DNA from: Zeugodacus cucurbitae
Lineage: Eukaryota; Arthropoda; Insecta; Diptera; Tephritidae
Assembly (NCBI RefSeq): GCF_028554725.1
Contig: NC_071668.1
Span: 9,407,001-9,471,000 of the forward strand
Direction: 5' to 3'
Length of the DNA: 64,000 bases
The first letter of the stretch is position 1, and each line of letters begins with the position of its first letter. Under the pieces are notes generated by a model. It saw only the letters and a list, made by a program, of their open reading frames with translations. It was not told the DNA's origin and ran no database searches. Of this stretch, positions 1-11,480 are shown one piece after another. A program made the translations under genes and the position numbers.

Positions 1-559
1 AAACACATCAAAAATTTATACAAACATATTTACAATATTCGTTAATGCTTGCATTGCACCTTACGCAGTGTCAAAGTCACACAGTCAAGTACGAACATAC
101 AAACAAATTCTAATGTGACCACACACTCTTACTTGCATACATGCACATACAATAATAACTACTAACCTTGAAATGTTTGCTTTTGCTTTAATGGGCCTCC
201 TGCCTTTACTTCTTTTCATTTCTTTTCTCGCGAATTGCTTTTTACTTACACCCGAACGACGCGTCGCTCTTTGGCGCATACTCGCTGCACTAGATTATTT
301 CACACGCGATTTAAACACTTTAAAAACAACGCCCGCACTAATTTCTTTCAATAAAACGATAAAACACTTTCACAACTACAATATTTTCAATAAATAATAA
401 ATTTAACTTTGATATTTCACTAAATATTTTCACTTTTTCCACGAGCTAATTTTGCAGCGAATATTTGCACGAGCGAATGACGGAAACTGAAGCTGCGACA
501 GTTAACCGGCGATAGGTGGAGTAAATGGCATGTCATTGACAGGGTGGCACGACGGCGAA
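1..559. other. Unique AT-rich DNA, no supported gene
   Basis: This stretch has no coding sequence I can support. A 74-codon open frame at 173-397 (+) begins with a run of hydrophobic residues, but it has no recognisable domain and no convincing start context. The stretch ends where the AAAAT array begins. Confidence 0.5.
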
Positions 560-955
560 GAAAATAAAATAAAATAAAATAAAATAAAATAAAATAAAAT
601 AAAATAAAATAAAATAAAATAAAATAAAATAAAATAAAATAAAATAAAATAAAATAAAATAAAATAAAATAAAATAAAATAAAATAAAATAAAATAAAAT
701 AAAATAAAATAAAATAAAATAAAATAAAATAAAATAAAATAAAATAAAATAAAATAAAATAAAATAAAATAAAATAAAATAAAATAAAATAAAATAAAAT
801 AAAATAAAATAAAAATAAAATAAAATAAAATAAAATAAAATAAAATAAAATAAAATAAAATAAAATAAGATAAAATTAAATTAAAATAAAATAAAATAAA
901 ATACAATAAAATAAAATAAAATAAAATAAAATAAGATAAAATTAAATTAAAATAA
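560..955. repeat. (AAAAT)n pentanucleotide satellite array
   Basis: About 390 bp are built almost entirely of the AAAAT unit, roughly 75 copies. One slip (AAAAAT) lies near 812. Two near-identical interruptions of the form AAGATAAAATTAAATTAAAA occur near 866-890 and 930-953, which suggests that the distal end duplicated as a higher-order block. The long open frame on the minus strand here, reading only F, I, L and Y, is a by-product of the repeat and not a gene. Confidence 0.97.
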
Positions 956-2240
956 TCTTAAAAATTAGAGGCTAAAAACAAGGGTATTTTTTAAAGTTTT
1001 TTTTTAATAAAGAATCATATATTTCATTTAAGCAATTAAGCGTATCAAAGATATACATATGTTTAAACGGTATTTTGTAAAGATTTTATGTAAAAATTCC
1101 GAAAACTCACCCGTTGGCCTCTCATCTCCAATGACGTGTTCAAAAAAAAGGTCTTGCGATGGACATCATAACTCATGATTGGTTCATCTAAAATCATTAA
1201 ACCAAAAATATTTCGATAGTACATAGATAGATCTAGTTAATGAACAAAGGAAAAAAATATTTTATTTTAAATTTGAATTTGACAGAGATTTAACCAAAAA
1301 ACTCCCTTTTTTGCTCGATTTTTCGGCATATATTGGCTCGAAAAAATAGTTATAATAACCATATAAAAGATCCTTCGTTCATTAACTAGATAATGTTTTT
1401 CCAAAGATGTGCAAATTTTGAACAAAATCGCTTCATAGCTTTTTGAGATTTCGTATTCACCGACATGAAAAACCGACATGAAAAATAGAGTTTTGAGATA
1501 AATGCCTTTAAAGTTTTACATTCGTACGAAACGTCCAAGGGGTATTATGTCTCTTAGAATATTATTCGGATTGCTTTGATATTTTTGGATAATATTTTAA
1601 ACATACTGCATTATTGAATAAGACAATAATTTTTTTAAAATTTTGAAGTTTCAGCTATCTGAATAAAAATTAAAAACAAAGATATTTATTTGAAAAAAAA
1701 AAAAAATATATATATTTTTAATGGGAATTTTTTAATTAAATTATTATTTTTTTTTAATTTTAATTACCCATACTTTAAAAATGTTTTAATATTTTATCAT
1801 TTTAATTTTATTTCTATCAAATTTTGAACTTATTCCAGGCATTGGTGCCACCCTGATTCCACTTCCTTCCTTTTTTTATAACCACTTGTCAATTTCCTTT
1901 TGAGCCATATTCAATTTTCCTATTTAGAAAATAATATTATAATAAGTTCAGTGCATTTTTATATTTATATAACTTATATAGTTAATATTCACTTAAAACA
2001 TTTTTGTTTTTATATTATTTTAACATTTATTTTAATTATTACAAATTTTAAGCAACTGTGTGCTCTCTGTCTTGATCATATTGCTTTATTTACCACGCAA
2101 CTGTTTCGCTGTCAGTTTCCCATTTTCGCGCGTGTTTACCTTCGCTGCAAAAATTGTAGTTCGTGAAAGTATTTATATTTTATTAAATAGCGTTCCTAAT
2201 TTCAAACTTTCTTTAAAACTCAAGTGTCGAGGTTTCATTT
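956..2240. other. AT-rich unique DNA with one small inverted repeat
   Basis: There is no gene. The stretch is very AT-rich, with A and T tracts near 1690-1760. A 19-bp inverted repeat with one mismatch pairs 1232-1250 with 1372-1390, around a spacer of about 120 bp. That could mark a small decayed foldback or MITE, but no target duplication is evident. Confidence 0.45.
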
Positions 2241-2275
2241 TATCGATTTAATACAAAAAATCAGTGCGGGCGTTG
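2241..2275 (+). promoter_or_regulatory. Candidate core promoter (initiator plus DRE-like box)
   Basis: The sequence TCAGTG at 2261-2266 matches the fly initiator consensus TCAGTY, which would put the start at A2263. A TATCGATT box at 2241-2248 differs by one base from the DREF element TATCGATA and sits about 20 bp upstream. No TATA box is apparent at -30. The downstream positions match a DPE only poorly. This is a motif-based inference. It gains weight because a purine-rich, exon-like segment ending in a perfect splice donor follows. Confidence 0.3.
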
Positions 2276-2451
2276 TTTGTATTGTGTTAGTTTCGCGTGA
2301 GAAAAGTGCATTGAATGTCGGGAGTGTTGTGGACGTGCGCGGTCGGCTTTGCAAATAAAAAGGGCTCGTTTATGCTTTATTAGACTACTAATCAAACATT
2401 TGAAGTTAAATTGAAGAAATTACAACAATTAAAGTCGATAAAAACAGTAAG
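2263..2451 (+). other. Candidate 5' UTR exon ending at a splice donor
   Basis: This 189-bp stretch begins at an initiator-like TCAGTG and ends at AAG followed by GTAAGT (2452-2457), which matches the metazoan donor consensus perfectly. Its A-rich 3' half is typical of fly leader exons. It holds no long open frame, so it would be purely untranslated. If it is real, the gene runs left to right with a long first intron that could contain much of the window. No acceptor exon could be assigned. Transcript evidence would decide. Confidence 0.35.
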
Positions 2452-2457
2452 GTAAGT

Positions 2458-5310
2458 GAATTATGCTGCATAAATAATAACAATGCATAGCGATAGGGGC
2501 TGCTGCTTGCAAATGCATGCAGGTACATGCATGTTTGTTTACATCTTTGGTGACAGCGCAGCGCTGCCTTCGTTCGCTGTCGTGCTTTGCTCTACACATG
2601 CATATGTACGAGTATGTATGTTATGTTTACGAATAATGCAAAGCACAAAGCATTGTTGTACTAGTATTATATTTTGTATATGCTTACTAGAATGTTGCTA
2701 GTGAAACATGTTGCCGCAACAATGTTTCTCAACATTGTTTATGTTGTTTAAATAGCAAAAGCAATTGCGCAACACCGTGCAAAGGCAAAGTGGCAATAAC
2801 AATTAAGCAAAAACAAAAGCAAATACGTTCCACCACATGCCATCAGCTGGAAATCCCAACAAGTTTGTTTATGATATGCAATTGCATGTGTATAACTGGT
2901 TTTGAAACTGCAACTTTGTTGGAATGAACTGAAATGAAGGAAGGAACATTGTTGGTAGGAAATGAAATATGAAATTGTCGAATTGAAATTACAATCCACA
3001 AAAGCCAATAAGGAATGCGTGGCATGTGAAATACATAACAAAGTGAAGTCGTTATTTGTATGCAGTAATGCAGTGTTGCTGGGCATGTTGTTGAGTTAGG
3101 ATTGTGTTGTTGGGTCTCAAGGGAATTTGTTGAAATTTATTTTTAAGTGCATTTGGAGCGAATTAATGATTTTGAAAATTATTATTTGAAATTTTATTTC
3201 AGTATATTATTTGTGCAAACTGAAATTAAATAAAATTATAAACACGAAATTAATCACAAATATTTTTTATTATTATTATTTTATTTTAAATTTTTTTTAA
3301 TGAGTAGGAATAAAAGAATTTCACTAAAAAATATATCTTTAGGTAAATTACATTTCTTAATTTTTACGTTATTTAATGAATGAGCTAATAAATTATAATT
3401 TCTACTAGAATGCTTTCTTGTTGCAAGTAGGTTACATGCTCAAAATTTTGGTTTATTATAATACTCATATAAAAATAATTAGAATATTTTATTTAGTTTA
3501 AAAATGCATATTTTTTTGATCTGAATATTATATTATTTCCAACTGCGCTCTCTAATTCAAGGCAAAATGTTGTGCCAAATTTCCGAAAAACTACGCACAA
3601 CAACTTTCCGACATAATTATTTGTAGTTAATTTGTCAGAAAAGTTGACAGCAGCTTTGAAAACTATTTTTTATGAGCATTTTATTGCATTTATTGTAAAC
3701 TGAAAAAATATCAAAAATAAGCACAAAATGTTGACTGCTTTGGCAACACCCGCGCAAGTGTATTTATGCAGTGTAAATGTGTATATTTGTCTATAGCAAG
3801 CAAAAGCAAATACAAACATATTTTTACGAGCATATTTTTTAACGTGCCACACAGCTGTCACATGACTGATGCTGCATTTAAATCCCATTTTTCCGCTTCA
3901 CTGCCGCAACGTCAACCGCATTCACTATTAGTTGCTGCAGTTGCATATGAGTTTTTTTTGCCACGCTACGTGCATGGTGCAGGCATTTATTGGTGCTGCC
4001 ACATGTGTATGTGTGTCTCATGTTGTGCGCGCTTCATTTGCCTAGTAATTTGCGCCATTAAAAAATTATGAGCTCTGCCGGCAACCAATGATGCAGCAAC
4101 GGTAATTAATAGTTGCCACAGTTTTTTTGCTTTATTTACCGCTTTTTTTAGATTTTGGAATTTTCTTTAAATGATCAATCGTGCTCAACAGGCAGCAGTT
4201 ACACTTTCAAACATACAAGTGTGGCATGCAGTTGGCAATCATCAGCAGATTCTACTCACTGTTGCACTCAGCTTGCTACCATGCCTCCTCATTCATTCAT
4301 GCAACATGTCCAGCCGTTGCCATCAATGAGTTTGTTTGATTATGACTAGCAGCAAGTCTAGCTAAAGTTTTAGACTCAACACTTTCATGAACGGCTACTT
4401 TTGCCACAAACACACACACAGACAGACATTTACTTAGTTGCCTTGCCACTGCAGTTGCATTTTGTTGCAGCTCCATTAATGTTAAATAAATACATCTAGC
4501 AAGCAGCATTATTATCTACAATATTGTTATGAGATTGCTATCATTGTTGTTGTGATTTCATAATTAATGCCATTCGCAGTGAATGTAATAAATCAATTAG
4601 GCAAAAGTTCATGGTTATTTAGAATGGATGAAGATAAATGTGTAGCGAATTCTTGGCGGCTGCTAGACAGCTAGTCAGTCTTGCCACCGTCGTCGCCAAT
4701 TCATTGCGTCGCGTCTGCCATGCATTTGTGCTGCACATACATATTTAATAGAGTCGTTCAATAGCATTTTGTAGGCAACAAAGTTTGTGGGTGCATATAA
4801 TTTTAGAAAAGCTCGTTGAACGGCGCAAAATGCGTGGGTCGGTGGCATTATAATTGCGTGACGCTTGAATGCTGCATATTTATGACCACTGTGAGGTGGG
4901 TATATGTTTTTTTTGTTTAATTTTCTCACACTTATTGAATATTTAGTTGTCTTACTCAACTAGGAACTTTGTGAGTTTAGTAAGTGAAATTAAGAGTTGT
5001 CGAATATCTTAATATTGTTTTGGGTGGAAATTTAGTTGAATTTGCTCTAATTAAGATATTACTACTTAGTTGATGATTGATTGAGAAGCATAATGTGTGA
5101 ATTTTATGTGTTAGAAAAAGTAGTAGTATAGAATACAAATGTTTGAGGAGTACAAAAATCCCTTGTGGATCGCACATCCGCGACTAATTGACCCAATGAA
5201 AGACTTTAATATCAACACTGACTCTTCTCTTGAGTAGATATTTATTTTGAGAGATAATCTTGGCTTATTAGCGCTTTGATTCTACTGCTTTTGAGCTCCA
5301 TCTTTTCTCA
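2458..5310. other. Intron-like or intergenic unique DNA
   Basis: I see nothing that I can call a gene. The stretch holds scattered GCAACA/TGTTGC words and AT-rich tracts at 3230-3540. Open frames of 60-112 codons here lack domains and overlap each other in several frames, as expected by chance. Confidence 0.5.
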
Positions 5311-6430
5311 TTTTTATACTCTCGCAACAAAGTTGCTAGAGAGTATTATAGTTTTGTTCACATAACGGTTGTTTGTAACACCCAAAACTAAACGAGTTAG
5401 ATATAGGGCTATATATACCAAAGTGATCAGGGTGAAGAGTGGAGTTCAAATCCGAATGTCTGTCTGTTCGTCCGTCCGTCCGTCCGTCTGTGCAAGCTGT
5501 AACTTGAGTAAAAATTAAGATATCTTAATGAAACTTGGCACACTTATTTCTTGGCACCTAAGGAAGGTTGCTTTCGAAAATGAGCAAAATCGGACCACTG
5601 CCACGCCCACAAAATGGCGAAAACCGAAAACACATAAAGTGCCATAACTGAGCCATAAATAAAGCTATGGAAATAAAATTTGGTTTGAAGGATCGCACTT
5701 AGAAGGGGCATATTTGGATGTAATTTTTTTGGGAAGGTGGGCGTGGCCCCGCCCACCTTTTTATACATACCTCGCAAACCAATAGAGCTATATAAACCAA
5801 ACTTTCTGCAGTCGTTTTTTTAGCCACTTCTTAATACAGTCCAAAAATGAAAGAAATCGGATAATAACCACGCCCACCTCCCATGCAAAGGTTAGTTTGA
5901 AAATTACTAAAAGTGGGTTAACTCACTAACGAAAAACGTCAGGAACACTAAATTTCACATAAGAAATGGCAGATGAAAGCTGCACTCAGATTTTTTTACA
6001 AAATGGAAAATGGGCGTGGCGTCGCCCACTTATGGGTCAAAAACCATATCTCAGGAACTACTTGACCGATTTCAATGAAACTTGGTTTGTAATAGTTTTC
6101 TTACATCCCAATGATATGTTGTGAAAATAGGGCAAATCGCTTCACAACCGCTCCTACTTCCTATATACCAGAACTTTGAAGACGATCTGAATAGTTTACT
6201 TTACAATATATATAATAAGCACTAGTGAAGATATCGGTGCAGAACTTTGCACAAATACTATGTTTATAGTCTGTCAGCCCCATTCTAAAAATCGCCGAAA
6301 TCGGAGCATAGATTTTTAAGGCCCCAATATCTTACAAGAGGACCTCGGTGCTTCTAACCTAATATTATGGTTTCCAACTTGCAATGGACTTTATACAATA
6401 TATATGACGAATATGTGGGGCATTGTAATT
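5311..6430 (+). mobile_element. DINE-1-like non-autonomous element, copy 1 (3' truncated)
   Basis: This is the first of five dispersed copies in the window. It opens with the subterminal inverted repeat TATACTCTCGCAA at 5315-5327, followed by a GTCY microsatellite (5455-5494). The interior is rich in CCACGCCCAC-type GC boxes (near 5600, 5740, 5870 and 6010). The match to the other copies stops near 6425, before the 3' inverted repeat and stem-loop, so the 3' end is missing. A GTCY microsatellite, subterminal inverted repeats and a 3' stem-loop are the hallmarks of DINE-1 elements, which are non-autonomous Helentrons. The class assignment is inferred from structure. There is no coding capacity. 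Confidence 0.65.
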
Positions 6431-6902
6431 ATTTTACGGTAATCTAAATGGTCCATGGATTATATCCAATCTCCACGTTTACTTAACATATATGTAAGTT
6501 ACAGTCTTACGATAATTTTTAGTTTCTTATCATTTAGAAAATTATATACATATTTTCTCAACCACCTCACGAACGTTCATTGTCCAATATCGTCCAATAA
6601 TATTTCATAGATTTTGTTGGTAATTTTTTCTTGGTAATCTTCCTGGAAGGGTTTTCATCTTCCTTTCCTTAAATTTTTCCATAAAAAGTCTTCATCTTCT
6701 TCAAAGACTGAATTGTCGGTGCTTTCTTCTCAGATTAGTATAGAGAAATGTCGAACTCAGAGACTCTAGAACCAAACTCGAGTGTAGTAAAACTGCCCAT
6801 TTTTTAATTAAAAATTCAAATCTGGATATATAAAACGGAGGAAAGTATATACATAAAACATATGCAACATAGATTTTAACAGACATTTTGAGATGTGACT
6901 AA
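6431..6902. other. AT-rich unique DNA
   Basis: No gene or repeat was recognised between the truncated DINE-1-like copy and the decayed DD41D element. Confidence 0.5.
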
Positions 6903-6913
6903 GCGTCTCCTAT

Positions 6914-8107
6914 AAAGGGGTTTTCAATAGTAGCGCTGCAAAATTTTCTTTTTTAATGAAACAAAAACGGTTTGGGATATCAATGAAATTATTTATTCCA
7001 TTCGATGTCATTATGTATACAACTCAATTTCTTTTGCATGGCCACCACGGGCACGTTCCAGACGCTGAATCCAATTTCGACGCTTTTCAAGCATAAGTCG
7101 GCTGATACTGCTGCAATTTCACGTTCGTGGACCATAGACCATAGACTTGACGCAACCCCACAGTAAATAGTCTAACGGTGTCAAATCGCACGACCGAGGC
7201 GGTCAATTAACTGGGCCATTTTGTGAGATAACACGTTCACCAAACTTGGTTTTCAATAAATCGATTGAGACATTCGCTGTTTGACATGTAGCGCCATCTT
7301 GTTGGAACAACATTTTGTCCAAGTCCATATCATCCAATTCGGGTCAAAAATATTCGGTTATCATTGAGCGGTAGCGTTTCCCATTCACAGTAACGTGCCG
7401 GTCTTGATCATCATGAAAGAACTACGGCCCAATGACGCCGACGGCCCATAAACTCGAAGCTAACCCTTATTTGTGGGACATGGAGTACGTATGGATTGCT
7501 GCCTGACCAATAATGCATATTTTGCTTATTGACGAAACCATTCAGCCAGAAATGAGGATCGAAGATGATTTTTCGAACAGATTTTATTCACGAACATACG
7601 ACGATTCTGATGGACAAGCAGCTTCAGTTCTTGCGTCAATTTGATCTTGTAAGGATGTAGGCCAAGATCTTTCCGCAAAATTTGCCTCAACGACGTCACA
7701 GAGATGCCCAACGCTTGAGAACTACGTGTGAGAAACTGATTTGAGTCTTTCTCAATTGAGCACTTCATTGTCTCACTGGCACGGGAACATTTTTTACTGT
7801 GCCTGGGGATTCAAATTTTTACACTAGACGTTGACGACCATAAATTGGACGTAGCGCTCGTAAAGTTGAGGCCACTGTCACCGAATTTCGGTAATAAATT
7901 TTAATAATTTCGACTCATTGTTGGGTCGTATATCTTTCCATGATGAAGTGGTAAACCTTAATGAAGAGAAATGCCAAAAAAGCGGGAATATATGGCGTAG
8001 CTTGCTGTCCCTATGGGTCTACTTTTGTGGCGTCTATTTTCAAAAACCATGTATTTCAAATATGCGAAAAGCTTGAAAACTTCCGCTCCACTCGAATTTA
8101 GACCTCC
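6914..8107 (-). mobile_element. Decayed DD41D (rosa-like) mariner-superfamily element
   Basis: Read on the minus strand, this segment translates piecewise into a relative of the intact transposase at 57375-58460. It shows LRKDLGLHPYKIKLTQELK, DPHFWLNGFVNKQ, VTVNGKRYRSM, FQQDGATCQTA and PPRSCDLTPLDY. The spacing from the second to the third catalytic aspartate is again 41 residues. The frame is broken by several shifts and stops; for example, the tryptophan codon in the intact copy's VSWPPRSCD is TGA here. It is clearly a different, older lineage than the two rosa copies downstream. The ends are approximate. Weakly similar inverted termini (AAAGGGG and AAGGGAGG) lie near 6914 and 8107. Confidence 0.8.
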
Positions 8108-9744
8108 CTTATTTTTTCTTATGTGATAACAAATTGCTTATTGAATAAGCAGTGATCTATGCAACACATAAAACACACATTATCAGCAGTAAAATTTATC
8201 CCTTTTTAACAATTGTAAAGTTCGAGAATAAACAAGGGTAATTTGTGAGTTGAAAAAGCGCAAGCTCATATGTACTCGTATGGGTATATATGTATATGGC
8301 AACTACACCCATTCGCTGATAACGAGTTTAGAAGACTACACACAAAAGTTTGTCTTCAAAATGCTGCCATTTATAAAGACATTGTTTGGCAAAGCAGTAC
8401 GGAAGTGAAGCGGAAGAAGAAGAAGCAGTTGCAGAAGAAGGACTCACTTTTCTCCACGCCATTCATTTACTGTTAACTTTTATTCGTCTTCATTCCCAAT
8501 GGAAGACACTATAATTGCTAGACTAACATAGACATATACAATTAATTAATTACTTACACGGATGTGTGTAAGCGCGTCTATGTGTGTGTGTGTGTGCGTT
8601 GCGTAATTATTTCATTTAATTTCATTTCGCTGACTTGTAGACTTGTCTTTCAATTCATTCAAGTCGTTCGCTCGCTCGCTCGCCCGTTCCTTCACTCGCC
8701 GACAATTCACTTTCTTTCACTTGCAGTCGGTCTAAAATACACTAACACACATACACATATTCTTAACAAATTGCCTTTTGCGTAATTTTTGTGTTGTTGT
8801 TGTATTTTTTTGTATGCGTGCGCCGGCTACCTTCCCTCGGAGCGCGCTTCAGTGGCGCGCTGCTCCTTTTGCTGGCGCAAAATTTCAAGAAATTAACTTC
8901 TTTTTTCACCGCGCATTACACTGCTCACCTCTCTCTCCCGGCCACCCATCCTACGCGTTGTCCGCTCTTTTATATGTCGTTATTTCTCTTCAAAATGTTA
9001 TTGTTGTTGCTGCGCGTGTATTTTTGTTGGCTTTGTTTTCTTTGCAATTCAACTTGCAAAGTGTGTCCAAGCGAAAAGTACGCTGTGCGTCGTCCCTTCA
9101 CGCTTCCTTCCTTCCCGCCATGCTTCCTTCTTTTCTTCACGCGGCGCTTCACCTGTTTCATCAGCTGCCACTGTTGCTGCTGCTGACATGAATGAAAACG
9201 TTGGAAAAAGCGGTTTACTTAAGCTCTTTTCGCGCTGCTTTGTCAGCGAGCGCAGCTTTTGCTTTTGCCTAGGTTGGAGATTTAAAAAAATGAGGGATGT
9301 TTAATGGTTGGATTTTTATTTGTTTGTTAGAAAACAAAAAGTTCTAAAAGTTGTCTCTGTTTTTTTTTGCTGGAGTAGAAAATTACTTGATTAAAGAAAC
9401 GCATTAAGACGGTGCAGGAAGACATAGTAGATATTTTTCGATTTGTCATTTGCTCTTTTCATTGCGTACTGTTTAAGACTTAAATGGACATTAAATTGAA
9501 TGAAGGGTCCATTTTATTCAGTCATGACTGGCAAAGGGTCTAAGGGTATCTGGAAAGTGTATGGAATGTATTAGTTTCCTTGAATAAGTAGTAGCTTCTT
9601 AAGGTCAATTAGAAAGATCATAAACTAGCGGCCATACTGAAAAAGAAGAAGCAACTGCTTCTATAATATATTTCCGTTTTAGAAATCTTGTGAGCAGGGT
9701 TTTTAGAACACTAAAAATACCAAAATACTGTAATACATTTTATT
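8108..9744. other. Unique DNA with a GC-richer, pyrimidine-rich block
   Basis: The stretch has no assigned gene. The block at 8560-9250 is CT-rich on the plus strand and includes a short (TG)n tract at 8577-8598. On the minus strand near 9190 a frame starts MSAAATVAADETG and meets a possible donor (CAG followed by GTGAAG). That could be a 5' coding exon of a leftward gene, but nothing else supports it. Confidence 0.35.
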
Positions 9745-9975
9745 TAAAGCTAGGAATTTAATGTCTCTCCACGAATAACCAGTTGTCTGTGCTTCTGCTT
9801 CGATTTCCCGTCTCCAGGTGTTGGCTGGTCTCCGGCGTCTTCGGCTTCCTTGAAAATTTCAATCCAACGCTATCCTATTAATGTCATCGTGAGGCTTTCG
9901 CAAAGTGTGGCCGATCCACTTCCATTTACGACGTCGATATGGATCGGTAGCTGTTTAGTTACGGTTCGGATGTTA
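9745..9975 (-). mobile_element. Non-LTR retrotransposon (LINE) 3' fragment
   Basis: The minus strand reads IGHTLRKPHDDI, then ALDWNFQG, a basic RRRRPANTWRREIEAEAQT block and GYSWRDIKFLA. This is the pattern at the C-terminus of many LINE pol proteins: an IGHTLRK motif, then a (G/R)RP-NTWRR block, then a W-containing tail. It differs in motif from the RTE-like fragments at 44.5 and 52.4 kb, so it is another family. It is a short fragment with a shifted frame and cannot move. The family is not resolved. Confidence 0.65.
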
Positions 9976-10059
9976 GCAATGCTAATAACGAGTTTTACTA
10001 CTTTCTTGTAAAACTCTCAATACTTGGGAATACTGTAGGACAATCATTCGTATGTCATT

Positions 10060-10186
10060 TGGCAGTTTCATATCATCTATCATAAAATATTGCTCAGGTG
10101 ACTATTAGAACTATTCAGAAATCTATTTAGGTTCAACGAAAATATCAAGTCCGGTAATCGACGAAGTTGATACCCAAGACCCGAAC
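10060..10186. repeat. Left half of an older dispersed repeat, split by an insertion
   Basis: The segment reads ACTATTCAGAAATCTATTT, then CGAAAATATCAAG and GTAATCGAC, and is similar to 20320-20415. Its continuation lies beyond the DINE-1-like copy, from about 11187. The repeat family is not recognised. Confidence 0.45.
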
Positions 10187-11186
10187 GTTTTTATACTCTC
10201 GCAACATGTTGCACAGAGTATTATAGTTTTGTTCACGTAACGGTTGTTTGTGTCACCAAGAAATAAAAGAGTTAGATATGGGGTTATATATATATAAATG
10301 ATCAGGATGACGAGTGGAGTTGAAATCCGGATGTCTGTCCGTCCGTCTGTCCGTGCAAGCGGTAACTTAAGTTTTCATTAAGATATCTTAATGAAACTTG
10401 GAACACATATTCCTTGGCACTCTGAGGGGATTGCTTTCGAAGATGGATTCGAAAATCGGTCCACTGCCACGCCCACAAAATAGCGAAAAGCAAAAACCTA
10501 TACAGTGCCATAACTAAGCCATAAATAAAGTTATGGAAATAAAATTTGGTATGAAGGATCGCACTATGAAGGGGCATATTTGGATGTAATTTTTTTGGGG
10601 AAGAGGGCGCGGCCCCGCCAGAAGTACTAAATTTCACATAAGAAATGGCAGATTGAAGCTGCACTCAAATTTTTTTACAACGTGGAAAATGGGCCTGGCG
10701 TCGCCCACTTATGGGTCAAAAACCATATCTCAGGAACTACTCAACCGATTTCAATGAAACTTGGTTTGTAATAGTTTCCTTACATCCCAATGTTAAGTTG
10801 TGAAAATAGGCCAAATCGCTTTACAACCACGCCTACTTCCTATATACCAGAACTTTGAAGACGATCCGAATCGTTTACTTTACAATATATAAAGTAAGTA
10901 CAAGTGAAGATATCGGTGCAGCACTTTGCACAAATACTATGTTAATAGTGTGGCAGCCCCATTCTAAAAATCGCCGAAATCGGACCATAGGTTTTTAAGG
11001 CCCCATATATCGAACATGAGGGCCTCGGTGCTTCTAACCTACTTTCAATGGACTTTATACAATATATATGACGAATATGTGGGTCAAATTGTGTTTTATA
11101 TAATATTAATAAAGTTAAATAAATAAATTGCGAGAGTGTAAAATGTTCGGTTACACCCGAACTTAGTCCTTCCTTACTTGTTTTAT
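10187..11186 (+). mobile_element. DINE-1-like non-autonomous element, copy 2
   Basis: Both subterminal inverted repeats are present: TATACTCTCGCAA at 10192-10204 and TTGCGAGAGTGTA at 11128-11140. The GTCY microsatellite lies at 10331-10358. The 3' stem-loop GTTCGG-TTACAC-CCGAAC is at 11145-11162, and the copy ends near CTTGTTTTA. Compared with copies 1 and 4, an internal block is missing at about 10620: the join runs from CCCCGCCA straight into the segment starting GAAGTACTAAATTTC. There is no coding capacity. Its insertion splits an older repeat whose unsplit relative is near 20.4 kb. Confidence 0.7.
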
Positions 11187-11480
11187 CATAGGAAATGTAG
11201 AAATCTGTTAACGAAGTTCTACGTCTTATTATATAATTGATATCGAGATAGTACTTTATTAAGAACATATTCGGTTTTTACAGTTAGATTCGAACTGAAG
11301 GTTTTGAGATACTTGAAACGCTGGTTCTTCAATGACGACCTCCTTAGGGACAAATTCGTCAAGAAAGATAAATGACAAAACAGGTGAAAGAGCGAGTGAA
11401 AGAGTTTCTTAAACCAAAGGATTGATTCTACTTTATTCGAATATTTCATATGGAGAGAAGATCTTCACAAATGACAATTT
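11187..11480. repeat. Right half of the split older repeat
   Basis: The words CATAGGAAAT, GAAATCT, TTTTTACAGTTAGATTCGA, TTTTGAGATACTTGAAACG and TTCTTCAATGACGA correspond in order to 20450-20600. This supports a common ancestor interrupted here by the DINE-1-like insertion. The identity is too low for the copies to be recent. Confidence 0.45.

Noticed and set aside
502..906. 134-codon minus-strand ORF of F, I, L and Y residues
   Set aside because: It is a translation of the AAAAT array and has no stop codons only because of the repeat.
5544..5777. ORFs recurring within DINE-1-like copies (also 10302-10664, 30532-30834 and 55105-55482)
   Set aside because: They recur because the element recurs. 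Frames are broken differently in each copy and DINE-1-like elements encode no protein.
8970..9220. Minus-strand frames, including one starting MSAAATVAADETG with a possible donor
   Set aside because: The start context is plausible, but there is no domain, no second exon and no promoter. The rest of the frame is basic low-complexity sequence.
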